NCBI GenBank assembly: GCA_026184775.1
Contig: JANCYW010000020.1
Span: 163,330-227,329, forward strand
Source of the DNA: Cyanidium caldarium
Taxonomy: Eukaryota; Rhodophyta; Bangiophyceae; Cyanidiales; Cyanidiaceae
Length of the DNA stretch: 64,000 nt
Direction of reading: 5' to 3'
The translations under genes and the position numbers were made by a program. Numbering within the stretch: position 1 is the stretch's first letter; each line of letters starts with the position of its first letter. Below the pieces are notes generated by a model, which was not told the DNA's origin, did no database searches, and was given only the letters and a program-made list of their open reading frames with translations. Of the stretch, positions 1 to 9,290 are shown piece by piece.

Positions 1-1629
1 GCGCTGTTCACCTGCCTGTGGGCGCTCAGTCCGTGGTGTGTGCCGATGTCGGCATCGCACCCGCCGGGCATCTGCCGGGCGTATCTGGTGCTCGGCCAAG
101 TGCTGAGCGATCACCTGCGCGATGCCGAGGTGTTGCGACTGTGCCGCGTGGCCGCCGGCGAGCCGCCATTTCCGCCCGCCGATGCTGCTGGGGCGGTGCC
201 GCGTTGGTTCACCGCGAATGCAGCGACGACGACGACGACGACAGCAGGCACGTGGCGTTTCCCACCGCGCCAACTGCTCACCTTCGAGATGTACGACTGC
301 CTGTGGCAGTGTCGGGAGCGGATGCGGTCGGCGACGGAGACAGCTGCTTCCCGTCATCGATTGTTGATGTTGTTGAGTTTGCCGTACCGTCTATGTGTGG
401 CACAGGCGCTGAACGAGATGGGCATGGCGCTGTGCACGCTGCGATACTGCGAGTCGATGTTGAGCGTGTGCCAGCAGCATCGTGACCAGGTGGTGCAGAC
501 GCTCACGCCGGTCTTCTTCACCCGGCTGGAGCAGCTGCAGCACGAGGTGGCCACACAGGTGTCACTGTTGCGAGTGGGCGGGGCGCATGCGGCAGAGGGC
601 GAGGCGATACGGCAGCGCGGGTTGGGGCTGGCGCGGGTGTTGTCGATGCTGCGGTTGCGGCGGCCGAGTGCGGAAGGCGTCGATGCGAGTGAGAAGACGG
701 GAGAGCGCGACCTGAGTGACCGGACGACGCGGCCATCGCGCACTTGGAGCGACCTGGCGGCGGCGGCGGTGTCGGCGGTGGCCGGCAGCGAATCGCCCAC
801 CGCCCGACAGGGAGAGGCGGCGAAGACGACGGAAAGTGCTTTCGGGGGTAATCCGGTGCGGGTGTCGGAGCGCCCAGCGTCGGCCACATCGGCGCCGGCG
901 GGAGTGGTGCCGCCTCCACCACCACCACCACCACCACCACCACCTGCTCCGCTTCCGGCAACAACGCCGAGGGTTCCACAAGAGGCGACACCGCCGTCGA
1001 ACCGGGCGAGGATGGACGACGACAAGCACCAGGACACCCCACCACCAATACCGCGCGATGCCCGTCCCAGCACCTCGTCGTCGACGTCGACGTCATGGGG
1101 CGGGCGACTGACCTCGCGCGTGCGCGGATGGTTGCAGCGCGGCAAGCAAGCCAATCTGGGACGCGACAACCAGTTCTATTACGACACCGCGCGCGGTCAG
1201 TGGGTATGTCGCGACGACGACGACGGCGGCGACGACGACGACGAGGCGGACGCGAATGCGCGGCGACCGCCACCGCCACCGGACGACACGCAACTGCGGC
1301 GACCGCCGCCGAACGGAACAGTGGTCAGTGGCAGAGAGGAGGCGGATGCGAGTCGGAATGCAGTGTCGGCGTCGAGACCGCCTGCCGGCGCCTCGTCGGA
1401 CAACAAGTTTTACTCCGTCGGGCCGCGGGTGTCGGCGCGTTCACGATACGTCGACCCGTTCGCCGCCAGGAATGCTGACGGGGATGTCGGCGGGAATGCT
1501 CACCAGCGGCCGTTGCCGTTGCCGCCGCGTCCGCCACCGCTGCGAGCGCCATCGACGCTTGACGCCTCATCGTCTTCCGTGGCGGCGGTGCATGCCCCGG
1601 GCGAGTCGTCGTCGCCACATCGAGCATGA
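1..1629 (+). CDS. SEC16: Sec16-type COPII scaffold protein, C-terminal part (5' end outside window)
   Basis: Sec16 organises ER exit sites and scaffolds COPII coat assembly. The frame is open from base 1 without a stop, so the first ATG (46) is not taken as the start; 542 codons are inside the window. The first ~190 residues resemble the end of the alpha-helical Sec16 central domain, with the YCE-type helix ALNEMGMALCTLRYCESML. A low-complexity part follows with a polyproline run (residues ~304-316) and acidic runs. Two short C-terminal motifs known from plant Sec16 are present: KQANLGRDNQFYYDTARGQW (residues ~380-400) and SRYVDPFAARN (~480-490). The order helical domain, Pro-rich linker, FYYD motif, RYVD motif fits the family. 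Family assignment is inferred from these motifs. It ends 91 bp from the convergent GH13 gene. Confidence 0.75.
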   Translation, partial: ALFTCLWALSPWCVPMSASHPPGICRAYLVLGQVLSDHLRDAEVLRLCRVAAGEPPFPPADAAGAVPRWFTANAATTTTTTAGTWRFPPRQLLTFEMYDCLWQCRERMRSATETAASRHRLLMLLSLPYRLCVAQALNEMGMALCTLRYCESMLSVCQQHRDQVVQTLTPVFFTRLEQLQHEVATQVSLLRVGGAHAAEGEAIRQRGLGLARVLSMLRLRRPSAEGVDASEKTGERDLSDRTTRPSRTWSDLAAAAVSAVAGSESPTARQGEAAKTTESAFGGNPVRVSERPASATSAPAGVVPPPPPPPPPPPPAPLPATTPRVPQEATPPSNRARMDDDKHQDTPPPIPRDARPSTSSSTSTSWGGRLTSRVRGWLQRGKQANLGRDNQFYYDTARGQWVCRDDDDGGDDDDEADANARRPPPPPDDTQLRRPPPNGTVVSGREEADASRNAVSASRPPAGASSDNKFYSVGPRVSARSRYVDPFAARNADGDVGGNAHQRPLPLPPRPPPLRAPSTLDASSSSVAAVHAPGESSSPHRA

Positions 1630-1720
1630 CCTCCGCGACACTCGCTGATCGTTGGCGTTTCTATCGCCGCGGCGTCTTACCCATGCCGCCTATTCCTCCC
1701 TATCGGAGATGCGTTGCGCA

Positions 1721-4693
1721 TCAGGCATCACGGCTGGTGACACCCAACAGCGGTTGTCGCTCGGCACCGACCGCCGCAGCGACACGCGCTCCACCACCAC
1801 CACCACCACCACCACGACGGCGGCGACCGATATACCGAACCGCATAAAGGCATACCACAATCGTCACCATTACGAATAACAACAACAACCCGATTCCATA
1901 CGGGCGCGCTCGCCCTACCACCCCCTCCACCACTCCGCCACCTTCGCTGCCCTCCGCGCTGTCGAGGTGAGACGGCAAGAACGCGCTCACCGGGATGGTG
2001 TGCGTGCCGGCCACGCCAGTCTGCTGATCCAGCGGCACCACGATATAGTACAGCGAGCGGCCGCCCAACTCGCTGCCCGGCGCGCCGGACGGCATCGACA
2101 CTCGTAGCGGCTCCAGGCGATCCACGTAACCGACGCGCTGCACCGACACATCCGCTGTTGCTGGGACGGCGGCCGCCCGTCCCACCTCCCGGAACCCGCT
2201 ATCCGGCAGCACCGACCGCTTCACCACGTACACGCAGCCGTCGTCGGGATCGCAGCCGGCCTGCCGTTCCCACTCCAATTGCACCGCCATGTTGCCGCGA
2301 TGGTCCACGCTGACGTTCACCTGCGGCACCATCGGCGGGCGACGGCGCCAGGCCGCCTCCAATTGTGACAGGTTGCGCGGCACCACCACGGCGGTCTCGC
2401 GCAGCGGCAGCGTCACGTACAGCGTGCCGGAGGCGGCGTCCAGGTTGACGCTGCGCGCCACGCCCATGTAGTCGTGATACTCCACGGTGCGCAGCGGCAT
2501 GTCGGTGTCGCGCACGTCGATGGCGACGGTGGCCTCCGCGCGTTCGGTGCGATTGGGCACGCCGCGGTACTGCACCACCACGGCGATGTCGACCGGCATG
2601 CCGGGCACCTCCGGGTAGCTGCCGCGCACGAACGCCACCACCCCGCGCTCGTCATCGGTGAGCAGCAGGCGGTAGCGGCCGCGGCGCAGGGCGGCGTGCT
2701 CGCGGCGCGCGTGCAACAGCCGGCGCACGGTGTCGCGCACGTACGCCTGCCCGGATTCGGTGCGCAGATGGCGCGCCCACGGCTGATACGCATCGCGGTC
2801 CTCGTCCAGCCACGGCATGGTCACGCGACAGTACGGGTCGTCGCTCCACAAGCGCCGATCCGACCCGGCGCCCAGTTGTTGCGGCGCCACCAGCCCGACC
2901 TCGTCGCCGTAGTAGATGGTGGGCACGCCCGGCAGGGTGGCGATCAGGGCGAACGCGCCGCGCAACCGCGACAACGCGTCCGACCAGTCGTAGTCGCGGC
3001 TGTACACCGACGGGTCGTAGCGTTGCGCTTGGTGGTCGAGCAGAAACAGCGCGCGGGAGGTGTCGTGCGAGCTGAGCATATTGAGTGAGGCGTGAAACGC
3101 CTCCGGGGCGTACAGCGCCTGCAGCGCGTACACCCGGCTGGCAAAGGCGGTGGCGGTGATGGGCGTCAACACCGGGTTGCTGCCGTCGTGGTCGTTGTCG
3201 CGCAACTCCGAGTCGCGCCAAAACTGCAGCACCGCGCTCAGCACCAGGTAGTCGGTCCACGAGTCCCATCCGGCGCCGTGGTTGATCGAGTCGCCGGTGA
3301 AATGCCACGCCTCGCCGATGATGCACGCGTCGGCGTTCTTGGTCTTGACTGCCTGGCGAAAGCCGGCCCAGAAATTGGCGGACAGCTGTTGCGGCGAGTC
3401 CAACCGCCAGCCGTCCGCCCCAGAAGACACCGCCGCGGAGGTGTTGTTGGTGTTGTCCGTTCCCGGCGGGTCGGCCAGCCACCGCCGGGCGATGGAGTGG
3501 TTCGCCCGGAACATATACATCTGCACCGCCGGATCCTCGGTGCGCAGCGTGGGCAGCGTGTCGTAGCGGCCCCACCACGATAAATACCAGTTGCCGTCGA
3601 AGCAGGGTCCTTTGATGTTGGTGCGGATGAAGGTGAAGAAATCGTGATACGGGCTGTCGCGGGAGGTGCACGCGCCGACGGTGCCGCGCTCCCGCTGGAA
3701 GCGGCGATAGCGATCGAACAGCACCGAGTCGCTGGAGGCGGTGCCGAAGATGCCGTCCAGGATGACGTGCATGCCACGGCGGTGTGCCTCCTCGGTCAGT
3801 CGGAGGAGCAGGTCGGTGCCGCCGAGGGCGCGCGACACACCTTCAAAGTCGGACACGTCGTAGCCGGCGTACGACGGCGACTGGAACACCGGCATCAGAT
3901 ACAGGATGTCGATGCCGAGGTCCTGCAAGTAATCCAATTTGTCCAAGACGCCCTGCAGATCGCCGCCGTAGAACTGATTCTGGTAGGCACCGGTCCACGG
4001 GCGGTCCGGCTCCTGCGGGTCGTACATCGGCTCGTGCCAGGACGCGTGGTAGAACACGGGCGCGCCGTAGCAGTAGGTGTTGTTGGGCGTGGGGTCATTG
4101 CGGCGATCACCGTTGCGGAAGCGGTCCGGCAGGATGTGGTACACCGCCACGCCGTCCTTGAGCCAATCGGGGGTGGAAAACTCCGGGTTGTACGTGGCCA
4201 CCGTCCACTGCGACTCTAGCAAGCTGGGGTAGCGCGCCGGCCGCGATACCCCCAGATTGGCCGCGTCATACAGCAGGAAGAAGGTGCCGCGCCTCCAACT
4301 GCACTCGAACGAGTAACTGAGCAGCGAGGCCACCTCGCCAGTGCTCAGCGAATAGTCCGAATACCACCACTCGGTGTCGGCGTCGTAGTTGCCCACGTGC
4401 ATGGCCGACTTGGTGACCGTCTGGTGCGCCACATTGTACAGCAGCACCGACACCCCGGTGAGCAGACCACGCGGGGCACGCACGCGCACAGTAAACGGTA
4501 TGGCGCGCTCCAGTGCCCCTTGCGGCACTCGAAAGCGTTCGTCGTAGGCGTCATGCACCACCAGGTGCGCGTTGGACGGCAGCAGCAGGAACGCCGGCGG
4601 AAAGAGACGTACAACCCCCAGGAGGGACGCTAAAAGCACGATCACCGTGCAGGTAACCAGCACCGTCAGAGCGATGAGGTGAGGTGTGCGCAT
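1721..4693 (-). CDS. membrane-anchored GH13 alpha-amylase family glucanohydrolase
   Basis: 990-residue protein of the alpha-amylase (GH13) family, nearest in layout to neopullulanase/amylopullulanase enzymes that act on alpha-glucans. ATG 4693 is chosen because it directly precedes a hydrophobic signal-anchor (residues ~7-30); the open frame upstream has no hydrophobic or domain content. A beta-rich N-terminal module (~40-190) precedes the barrel. Seen motifs: region II DGWRLD (~428, nucleophile Asp), region III GEAW (~459, acid Glu), region IV SSHDTSR (~542, transition-state Asp). Region I is DGIFGTAS (~312): the usual N-H pair after the Asp is absent. A second membrane segment (GIGLLLLFVMVTIVVCLYAV) lies near the C-terminus, followed by Arg-rich and Gly-rich stretches, so the enzyme domain would face the lumen or exterior. 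Substrate is not determinable. Confidence 0.88.
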   Translation of the reverse strand: MRTPHLIALTVLVTCTVIVLLASLLGVVRLFPPAFLLLPSNAHLVVHDAYDERFRVPQGALERAIPFTVRVRAPRGLLTGVSVLLYNVAHQTVTKSAMHVGNYDADTEWWYSDYSLSTGEVASLLSYSFECSWRRGTFFLLYDAANLGVSRPARYPSLLESQWTVATYNPEFSTPDWLKDGVAVYHILPDRFRNGDRRNDPTPNNTYCYGAPVFYHASWHEPMYDPQEPDRPWTGAYQNQFYGGDLQGVLDKLDYLQDLGIDILYLMPVFQSPSYAGYDVSDFEGVSRALGGTDLLLRLTEEAHRRGMHVILDGIFGTASSDSVLFDRYRRFQRERGTVGACTSRDSPYHDFFTFIRTNIKGPCFDGNWYLSWWGRYDTLPTLRTEDPAVQMYMFRANHSIARRWLADPPGTDNTNNTSAAVSSGADGWRLDSPQQLSANFWAGFRQAVKTKNADACIIGEAWHFTGDSINHGAGWDSWTDYLVLSAVLQFWRDSELRDNDHDGSNPVLTPITATAFASRVYALQALYAPEAFHASLNMLSSHDTSRALFLLDHQAQRYDPSVYSRDYDWSDALSRLRGAFALIATLPGVPTIYYGDEVGLVAPQQLGAGSDRRLWSDDPYCRVTMPWLDEDRDAYQPWARHLRTESGQAYVRDTVRRLLHARREHAALRRGRYRLLLTDDERGVVAFVRGSYPEVPGMPVDIAVVVQYRGVPNRTERAEATVAIDVRDTDMPLRTVEYHDYMGVARSVNLDAASGTLYVTLPLRETAVVVPRNLSQLEAAWRRRPPMVPQVNVSVDHRGNMAVQLEWERQAGCDPDDGCVYVVKRSVLPDSGFREVGRAAAVPATADVSVQRVGYVDRLEPLRVSMPSGAPGSELGGRSLYYIVVPLDQQTGVAGTHTIPVSAFLPSHLDSAEGSEGGGVVEGVVGRARPYGIGLLLLFVMVTIVVCLYAVRYIGRRRRGGGGGGGGARVAAAVGAERQPLLGVTSRDA

Positions 4694-5348
4694 GGGCAGG
4701 GCGATCGGCGATGGAGGGAAGCAACCGAGTTGCAGTGGAGCGAGAAACAGCCGACCTCTGCGCGCGCGCGCGTCGCCCGATGGCCCCCGTCGATCGATCG
4801 ATCGATCGCAACCGATCCCCTTCTCTCCCTCTCCTCCACGGGTGCGGGTCGATGCCGGACGGCGCCGGAGCACCGCTCAGGGGAGAGCGAGGGATCTATG
4901 GGGATGGAGAGGGGGTGGAGGTAGTGTCCGAGGTGATGGTAGGCTGGCGTGCGTGGTGCAACCGTCCTCTCCGTCTCGATACGTACGCGAGGTGCTGACC
5001 GGTGGGGGCGTTCCCCTATCTTCCTCGCGGACACTCCACTCCACTCCGCTACGACTTCTACGACGACACGTTCCGTGTGATACGCTCGCCCGGAGCGACG
5101 ATCGGATGCGGGTGTCGATACGCGCCGACACCGTCCGAAAATGGGGCGATGGCGGCAGAACAACATCCGGCGGCGGCCGCGGCCGGGCGTCGATCGTGTC
5201 CTCGCGTTCGACACCCGCATCCGATCACGGCGCGTCACTGGGTGATGACATCGTAAAGCGTGCTATGCAATGCATACCAATGGATCCTACTGAATCCTCG
5301 TGATGCACAGCTGCTAGATTCGTCTGACTGGACGCGCCTCGGTGCCTC
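4694..5348. other. 655-bp divergent intergenic region with a long inverted repeat
   Basis: Lies between the divergent GH13 gene and the uL10m-like gene, so it should carry both promoters. It contains a CG run (~4760-4772), an ATCG tetranucleotide run (4791-4808) and a 19-bp perfect inverted repeat (listed separately). Several open frames cross it on both strands, but they start at non-ATG codons or encode Arg/Ser-rich low-complexity sequence; I see no supported gene. Confidence 0.6.
5100..5226. repeat. 19-bp inverted repeat, arms 5100-5118 and 5208-5226
   Basis: The left arm GATCGGATGCGGGTGTCGA is the exact reverse complement of the right arm TCGACACCCGCATCCGATC. The spacer is 89 nt, and after a one-base bulge five more inner pairs (ACGCG/CGCGT) can form. 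It sits ~120 bp upstream of the uL10m-like ATG. It could be a transcript hairpin, a footprint of an excised element, or a structured RNA. No coding content supports an element. Confidence 0.8.
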
Positions 5349-5918
5349 ATGCGGCTGCGCAACGCGGTGGTGGTGGCGCGGTGGCAGGCGGCGCTGCGCA
5401 CGTCGCAGTACGTTGGGGTGGTGATGTTGACGCGCTCCACCTCCTGGGGCAGGAGTGGGGCGCGCGGTCGCATTCTGCGCGAGGCCGACGCCACCGCCAG
5501 CGACGTCGACGTGCGTTTCGGGGTGCCGCGGTGGCTGCGGCTGGCTGCGGAGCTGGTCGGCCTGCCGCAGCTGTCGCCACTCTTCCGCGCCGGGCCGCTG
5601 TTGCTGGTGTATGGCAATGATTCGGCGGCGTGGCTGCGGGTGATGCAGCGCGCCGAGCAGGTGATGGACGGCGCCACGGTGATCGGGGCCAAAATCGGTG
5701 ACGAGGCGGCGGTGCGGGAGGGCACCGTGCGCACGTTGCGCTCGCTGCCGGACACCTTGGCCGAGGTGGTACCGCTGCTGGAGGCGCCGGCGCGCGGTCT
5801 GGCGCAGGCGCTGGATGGAGTGGGCGTCGCGGTGGTGCATAGCGTGCAACGGGTCGGCGGCGACGGGATGGGGACGATGAGGGACGCCCCGTCGGCGTCT
5901 GTCGCGGAGACGGTGTGA
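5349..5918 (+). CDS. uL10m-like (mitochondrial) ribosomal protein
   Basis: 189 residues from ATG 5349. The central part (PLFRAGPLLLVYGNDSAAW, then a strand-turn around VIGAKIGD) and the following helical part with RSLPDTLAEVVPLLEAPARG match the pattern of L10/P0-type ribosomal stalk proteins, where a glycine-rich sheet is followed by a leucine/proline helix binding L7/L12 at its end. Length fits organellar L10 (cytosolic P0 is ~310 residues). The N-terminus is short, basic and without acidic residues for ~40 positions, compatible with a mitochondrial protein. The match is by pattern only, and a chloroplast or highly divergent bacterial-type L10 cannot be excluded. It is convergent with the V-ATPase C gene, 225 bp away. 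Confidence 0.5.
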   Translation: MRLRNAVVVARWQAALRTSQYVGVVMLTRSTSWGRSGARGRILREADATASDVDVRFGVPRWLRLAAELVGLPQLSPLFRAGPLLLVYGNDSAAWLRVMQRAEQVMDGATVIGAKIGDEAAVREGTVRTLRSLPDTLAEVVPLLEAPARGLAQALDGVGVAVVHSVQRVGGDGMGTMRDAPSASVAETV

Positions 5919-6143
5919 CGGGTGCCCGGACGGTGCCGAGCATCGGATGTCGCCGCGGAGCGGTGCGCACAAGGTGATGGCGTCCGGGCAACGATGAAGC
6001 GCAATAGAGAATCTGTCAATCATCTGCAGTGCCATCGCACGGCGTGATGAGTCGGTACGTCCGCAGTGTCCCTCTGAGAAGTTCTGAGCCCGACAAAGTG
6101 CGCATCACCGCTTGTGATGCTCGTTCGATGGTTTACCGGTGCG

Positions 6144-7364
6144 TTATCGGCCGACGGTGACGCCGAGCTGCAGCGAAAACGATACGTACGGCTCGTCGTC
6201 GCCGTCGCCGTCGATGCCGTCGGTGGCGGTACCTCCGACAGCATTCGTTATGGCGGTTGCCGGAGCGGCGCGGCGCTGCAGACCCAGCGCGGCCGCCAAG
6301 GCGTTGGCACTGCCACCGCCGCCGTCCTCCTCCTCCTCTCGATAGCCGAACGCTAAATGGCGATATCGATGGCGCAACGCCTGACGCACGCGCGCCTCCT
6401 GTTTCTCCTCCGGTTGAATGCAGGCGGCCTCGAAGGTCACCGGCAGTCCGTACCGCAGCACGCTCTCCACGAACAACCGCACCACTTTGAGGTGCAAGAG
6501 CGCTTCGGTGGCCTCGGTGTAGGCCACGCGGCACCACTGACGCAGTTGCCCGCCGCGTTGCGTCACCTCCTGCGCCAGCTGCTCGTATCGCCCACGCGCA
6601 TCCGGGGCGCCGTCGGCAGCGCCATTGTCGTTGCTGTTGCTGTGCTGATACTCCCGCACTTGATAGCGTCGCTCGCGGGCGGCGCGTCGAAACTCGGCAG
6701 CGCCTCGGCGCAACACCACTACCGAGAAGAGCGCCCACTCCTTGTCCTCGGTGATAAGCGTGGCACTGCGCGGCACCACCGCCGCGGCCGACAGCGACTC
6801 GTAGCTGTTGAGGAAGTCGGCAGTGGCGTAACGCGGCACCACCACGTACAGACTGAGCAGATGCTCGGTGTTCAGCACCTGCGCCGCGGGCACCCAGTCG
6901 GCCAGGCTGCGGGTCAAAAGGCCGCCCTCCCCATGGCGGCGCACGGTGGCCAACTCCTGTTTGGCGTTGGCGTAAGCGTTGGCACGCGCCGTCAGATCTC
7001 GCTCGAGCTGCTCGGCGTCGCGCACGATGCCCTGCACGATGTTCGACAGCGGCGTGCTGCTGTTGGCGGCGTACTTGGCGTCGTTCCAGCGAAACCGCAT
7101 CAACAACTCCTCGGCGACAGCCAGTCCTTCCGCACCACCCTCATCTTCCATTCCGTCGTCCTCTATTTCTCGAAACTGTTTCCCGATCCGATGACACAGT
7201 TGCGACACCGCCGCATCGTCCTTGGCCGCGCCATCCGACAGCGCCATGAGCGCGTCCAGCGTGCCCACTCGAAACGCCGGCAGCTCCAGCCGACTCACTC
7301 GCGCCCGCTCCAGCGACGGCGCCAGCTGTGGCACCGATATCAACCAATAGGTCCGCGTGGGCAT
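6144..7364 (-). CDS. VMA5: V-type H+-ATPase subunit C
   Basis: 406 residues, close to the usual ~380-390 of the V1 subunit C, which joins the V1 peripheral stalks to the membrane sector and is released on reversible disassembly. Starts with the family signature TYWLISVPQ (residues 5-13). Further diagnostic segments: FRWNDAKYA in the helical foot domain, VVPRSATLITEDKEWALFSV in the middle and YREATEA-like/LRYGLPVTFEA in the C-terminal head, followed by YVSFSLQLGV at the very end. A species-specific insertion rich in Asn/Asp/Gly (around residue 235) and an acidic/Gly insertion near residue 365 enlarge it. The first ATG of the frame is used. It is divergent from eRF3 across 458 bp. Confidence 0.93.
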   Translation of the reverse strand: MPTRTYWLISVPQLAPSLERARVSRLELPAFRVGTLDALMALSDGAAKDDAAVSQLCHRIGKQFREIEDDGMEDEGGAEGLAVAEELLMRFRWNDAKYAANSSTPLSNIVQGIVRDAEQLERDLTARANAYANAKQELATVRRHGEGGLLTRSLADWVPAAQVLNTEHLLSLYVVVPRYATADFLNSYESLSAAAVVPRSATLITEDKEWALFSVVVLRRGAAEFRRAARERRYQVREYQHSNSNDNGAADGAPDARGRYEQLAQEVTQRGGQLRQWCRVAYTEATEALLHLKVVRLFVESVLRYGLPVTFEAACIQPEEKQEARVRQALRHRYRHLAFGYREEEEDGGGGSANALAAALGLQRRAAPATAITNAVGGTATDGIDGDGDDEPYVSFSLQLGVTVGR

Positions 7365-7822
7365 ATCCCGAGCGCGCTATGCCACCGCGGAACGAGGTGC
7401 GTCGGTGTCTACGGGTGTGTGGGTGTAGGGGTGCGCGACACGCGCCAACAACCCACGTGTCCCGATGGAATGCGGAGTGGCAATGGTCACGCGCGATGCC
7501 ATCCCATTGTGTCACAGACGACGGGCGGGCCGCGTCAGGCCGCGCACCCATCGTGTCGACGGTGGGTGCACGTTGGCGTGACGGTCGGTCATACGTTGAC
7601 GCACTTTCGTCGTGTTCCGCTGGGCGTCTGGGAGCGTGAGGGTGCGTGGACGTGCTGACGGACGTGTGAGAGGCGCGTGCTGGAGAGGGAGCGGTGGAAA
7701 CAGCGATAAAACGACGGGCCGCGTTGGCGTCCCGGTCGGACGTGGTGAGGTGTGGGTTGGCTGCGGGGTGTTCTGCGACCAGCGTCGCCGCCACCTTTTC
7801 ACCTCTCACACAGTCTGTCGCT
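7365..7822. promoter_or_regulatory. 458-bp divergent intergenic region between VMA5 and eRF3
   Basis: Must contain the start regions of both divergent genes. Open frames cross it, including an in-frame extension upstream of eRF3, but they begin at GTG and have no domain content. I see no TATA-like element, repeat or RNA gene that can be supported. Confidence 0.5.
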
Positions 7823-9238
7823 ATGGAGGCGGTTGAAAAGGATGGCGTGGTGCAGGCTGCCGAGCAGGCGGTGCGGAAGATGCAGTTATCGACGGACAGT
7901 GAGGGCGAAGGCGACGCCGCCAAGCGCCACCATGTGAATATCGTCTTTATTGGCCACGTCGACGCGGGCAAGTCGACGTTGTGCGGCCACCTGCTGTACC
8001 TCACCGGCAATGTGGACGACCGCACGATGGAAAAGTACGAGCGGGAGGCGAAGAGCAAAGGCCGCGACACCTGGAAGTACGCCTGGGCGATGGACCTGAC
8101 CGAGCAGGAGCGCAGCAAGGGCAAGACCACCGAGTACGGGGTGGCGACGTTTCACACGCGCCACAAGCACGTGACCATCATTGACGCGCCCGGGCACAAG
8201 TCTTACGTGCCGTCGATGATCAGCGGAGCCGGACAGGCCGACGTGGGCATTCTGGTGATATCGGCACGCAAGGGCGAGTTCGAGGCCGGTTTCGAGCGCG
8301 GCGGACAGACGCGCGAACACGCCATGTTGGCCAAGACCGCCGGCGTGCGTCAGCTGATCGTGGCGGTGAACAAGATGGATGAGCCGACGGTGCAGTGGAG
8401 CGAGGAACGATACCGGGAGATATGCGGCAAGCTGGCGCCGTTCCTGAAGCAGGTCGGCTTCCGCGCCAACGACATCGTCTGGGTGCCGGTGAGCGGCTAC
8501 ACCGGGGCGAACCTGCGGGAGCGCATCGACGCGGCACAGTGTCCGTGGTATCGCGGCGAGTCGCTGTTGGAGCTGCTGGATGGGCTGCAGCTGCCGCCGC
8601 GACCGGTGGACGCCCCGCTGCGCATGACCGTGGTGGACAAGTATAAGGAGATGGGCGTGTGCATGCTGGGACGCATCGAATCGGGCACGCTGCGCAACGG
8701 TGACCGCCTGTTGCTGATGCCGCCGCGCACCCCGATCACCGTCACCGGCGTCTGGAACGATGCCGAGGAGGTGAGCGCCGCCGGACCCGGCGACAGCGTC
8801 AAACTGACCGTCAAGGGCGTCGAGGAGGACGACATCCATGCCGGCTTCGTGTTGTGTGCCGAGTCGGCGCCGGTGGAACCGACCACCGAGTTTGACGCGC
8901 AGGTGATGCTGCTGGAGCACCGATCGATCCTCACCGCCGGCTACAGGTGTGTAGCGCACATTCAGGCCGCGTCGGAGGAGGTCGTGTTCGAGCGGCTGTT
9001 GGCGGAGATGGACAAGCGCACCGGGCAGATCGCCAAACGGTATCCGAAGTTTGTGCGACCGGGCTCGACGTTTATCGCGCGGCTATCGGTGTCGCAGCCG
9101 GTGTGCGTGATGCCGTTCAAGGCGTTTGCACCGCTGGGACGGTTCATGTTGCGGGACGAGGGCACCACCATCGGCGCGGGCGTGGTGTTGAAAGTGCGGC
9201 ACAGCGCCTCCAAAGTGTCCAGTGAAGGGAGCGGGTGA
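7823..9238 (+). CDS. SUP35: eukaryotic peptide chain release factor 3 (eRF3, GTPase)
   Basis: 471-residue translational GTPase that works with eRF1 in termination. ATG 7823 is the first ATG of the frame. Motifs: G1 GHVDAGKST (residues 44-52), switch region with KGKTTEYG, G3 DAPGHKSYVPSMI (~121), G4 NKMD (~183). The phrases RTMEKYEREAKSKGRD, ARKGEFEAGFERGGQTREHA and MDEPTVQWSEERY are typical of eRF3 rather than eEF1A or Hbs1. Two beta-barrel domains follow, ending near SKVSSEGSG. The N-terminal extension that in yeast carries the prion domain and in animals the PABP-binding site is reduced to ~43 residues. It is convergent with PLAA, 52 bp apart. Confidence 0.93.
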   Translation: MEAVEKDGVVQAAEQAVRKMQLSTDSEGEGDAAKRHHVNIVFIGHVDAGKSTLCGHLLYLTGNVDDRTMEKYEREAKSKGRDTWKYAWAMDLTEQERSKGKTTEYGVATFHTRHKHVTIIDAPGHKSYVPSMISGAGQADVGILVISARKGEFEAGFERGGQTREHAMLAKTAGVRQLIVAVNKMDEPTVQWSEERYREICGKLAPFLKQVGFRANDIVWVPVSGYTGANLRERIDAAQCPWYRGESLLELLDGLQLPPRPVDAPLRMTVVDKYKEMGVCMLGRIESGTLRNGDRLLLMPPRTPITVTGVWNDAEEVSAAGPGDSVKLTVKGVEEDDIHAGFVLCAESAPVEPTTEFDAQVMLLEHRSILTAGYRCVAHIQAASEEVVFERLLAEMDKRTGQIAKRYPKFVRPGSTFIARLSVSQPVCVMPFKAFAPLGRFMLRDEGTTIGAGVVLKVRHSASKVSSEGSG

Positions 9239-9290
9239 AGGGAGGCAGGAGGTGCTGGTGTCTGCTCTCGTTCTCTCGTTCTCTCACTCT

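Noticed and set aside
4686-5303. 205-codon plus-strand frame between GH13 and uL10m
   Set aside because: Arg/Ser-rich, runs across CG and ATCG runs and an inverted repeat, and overlaps equally long frames on the other strand.
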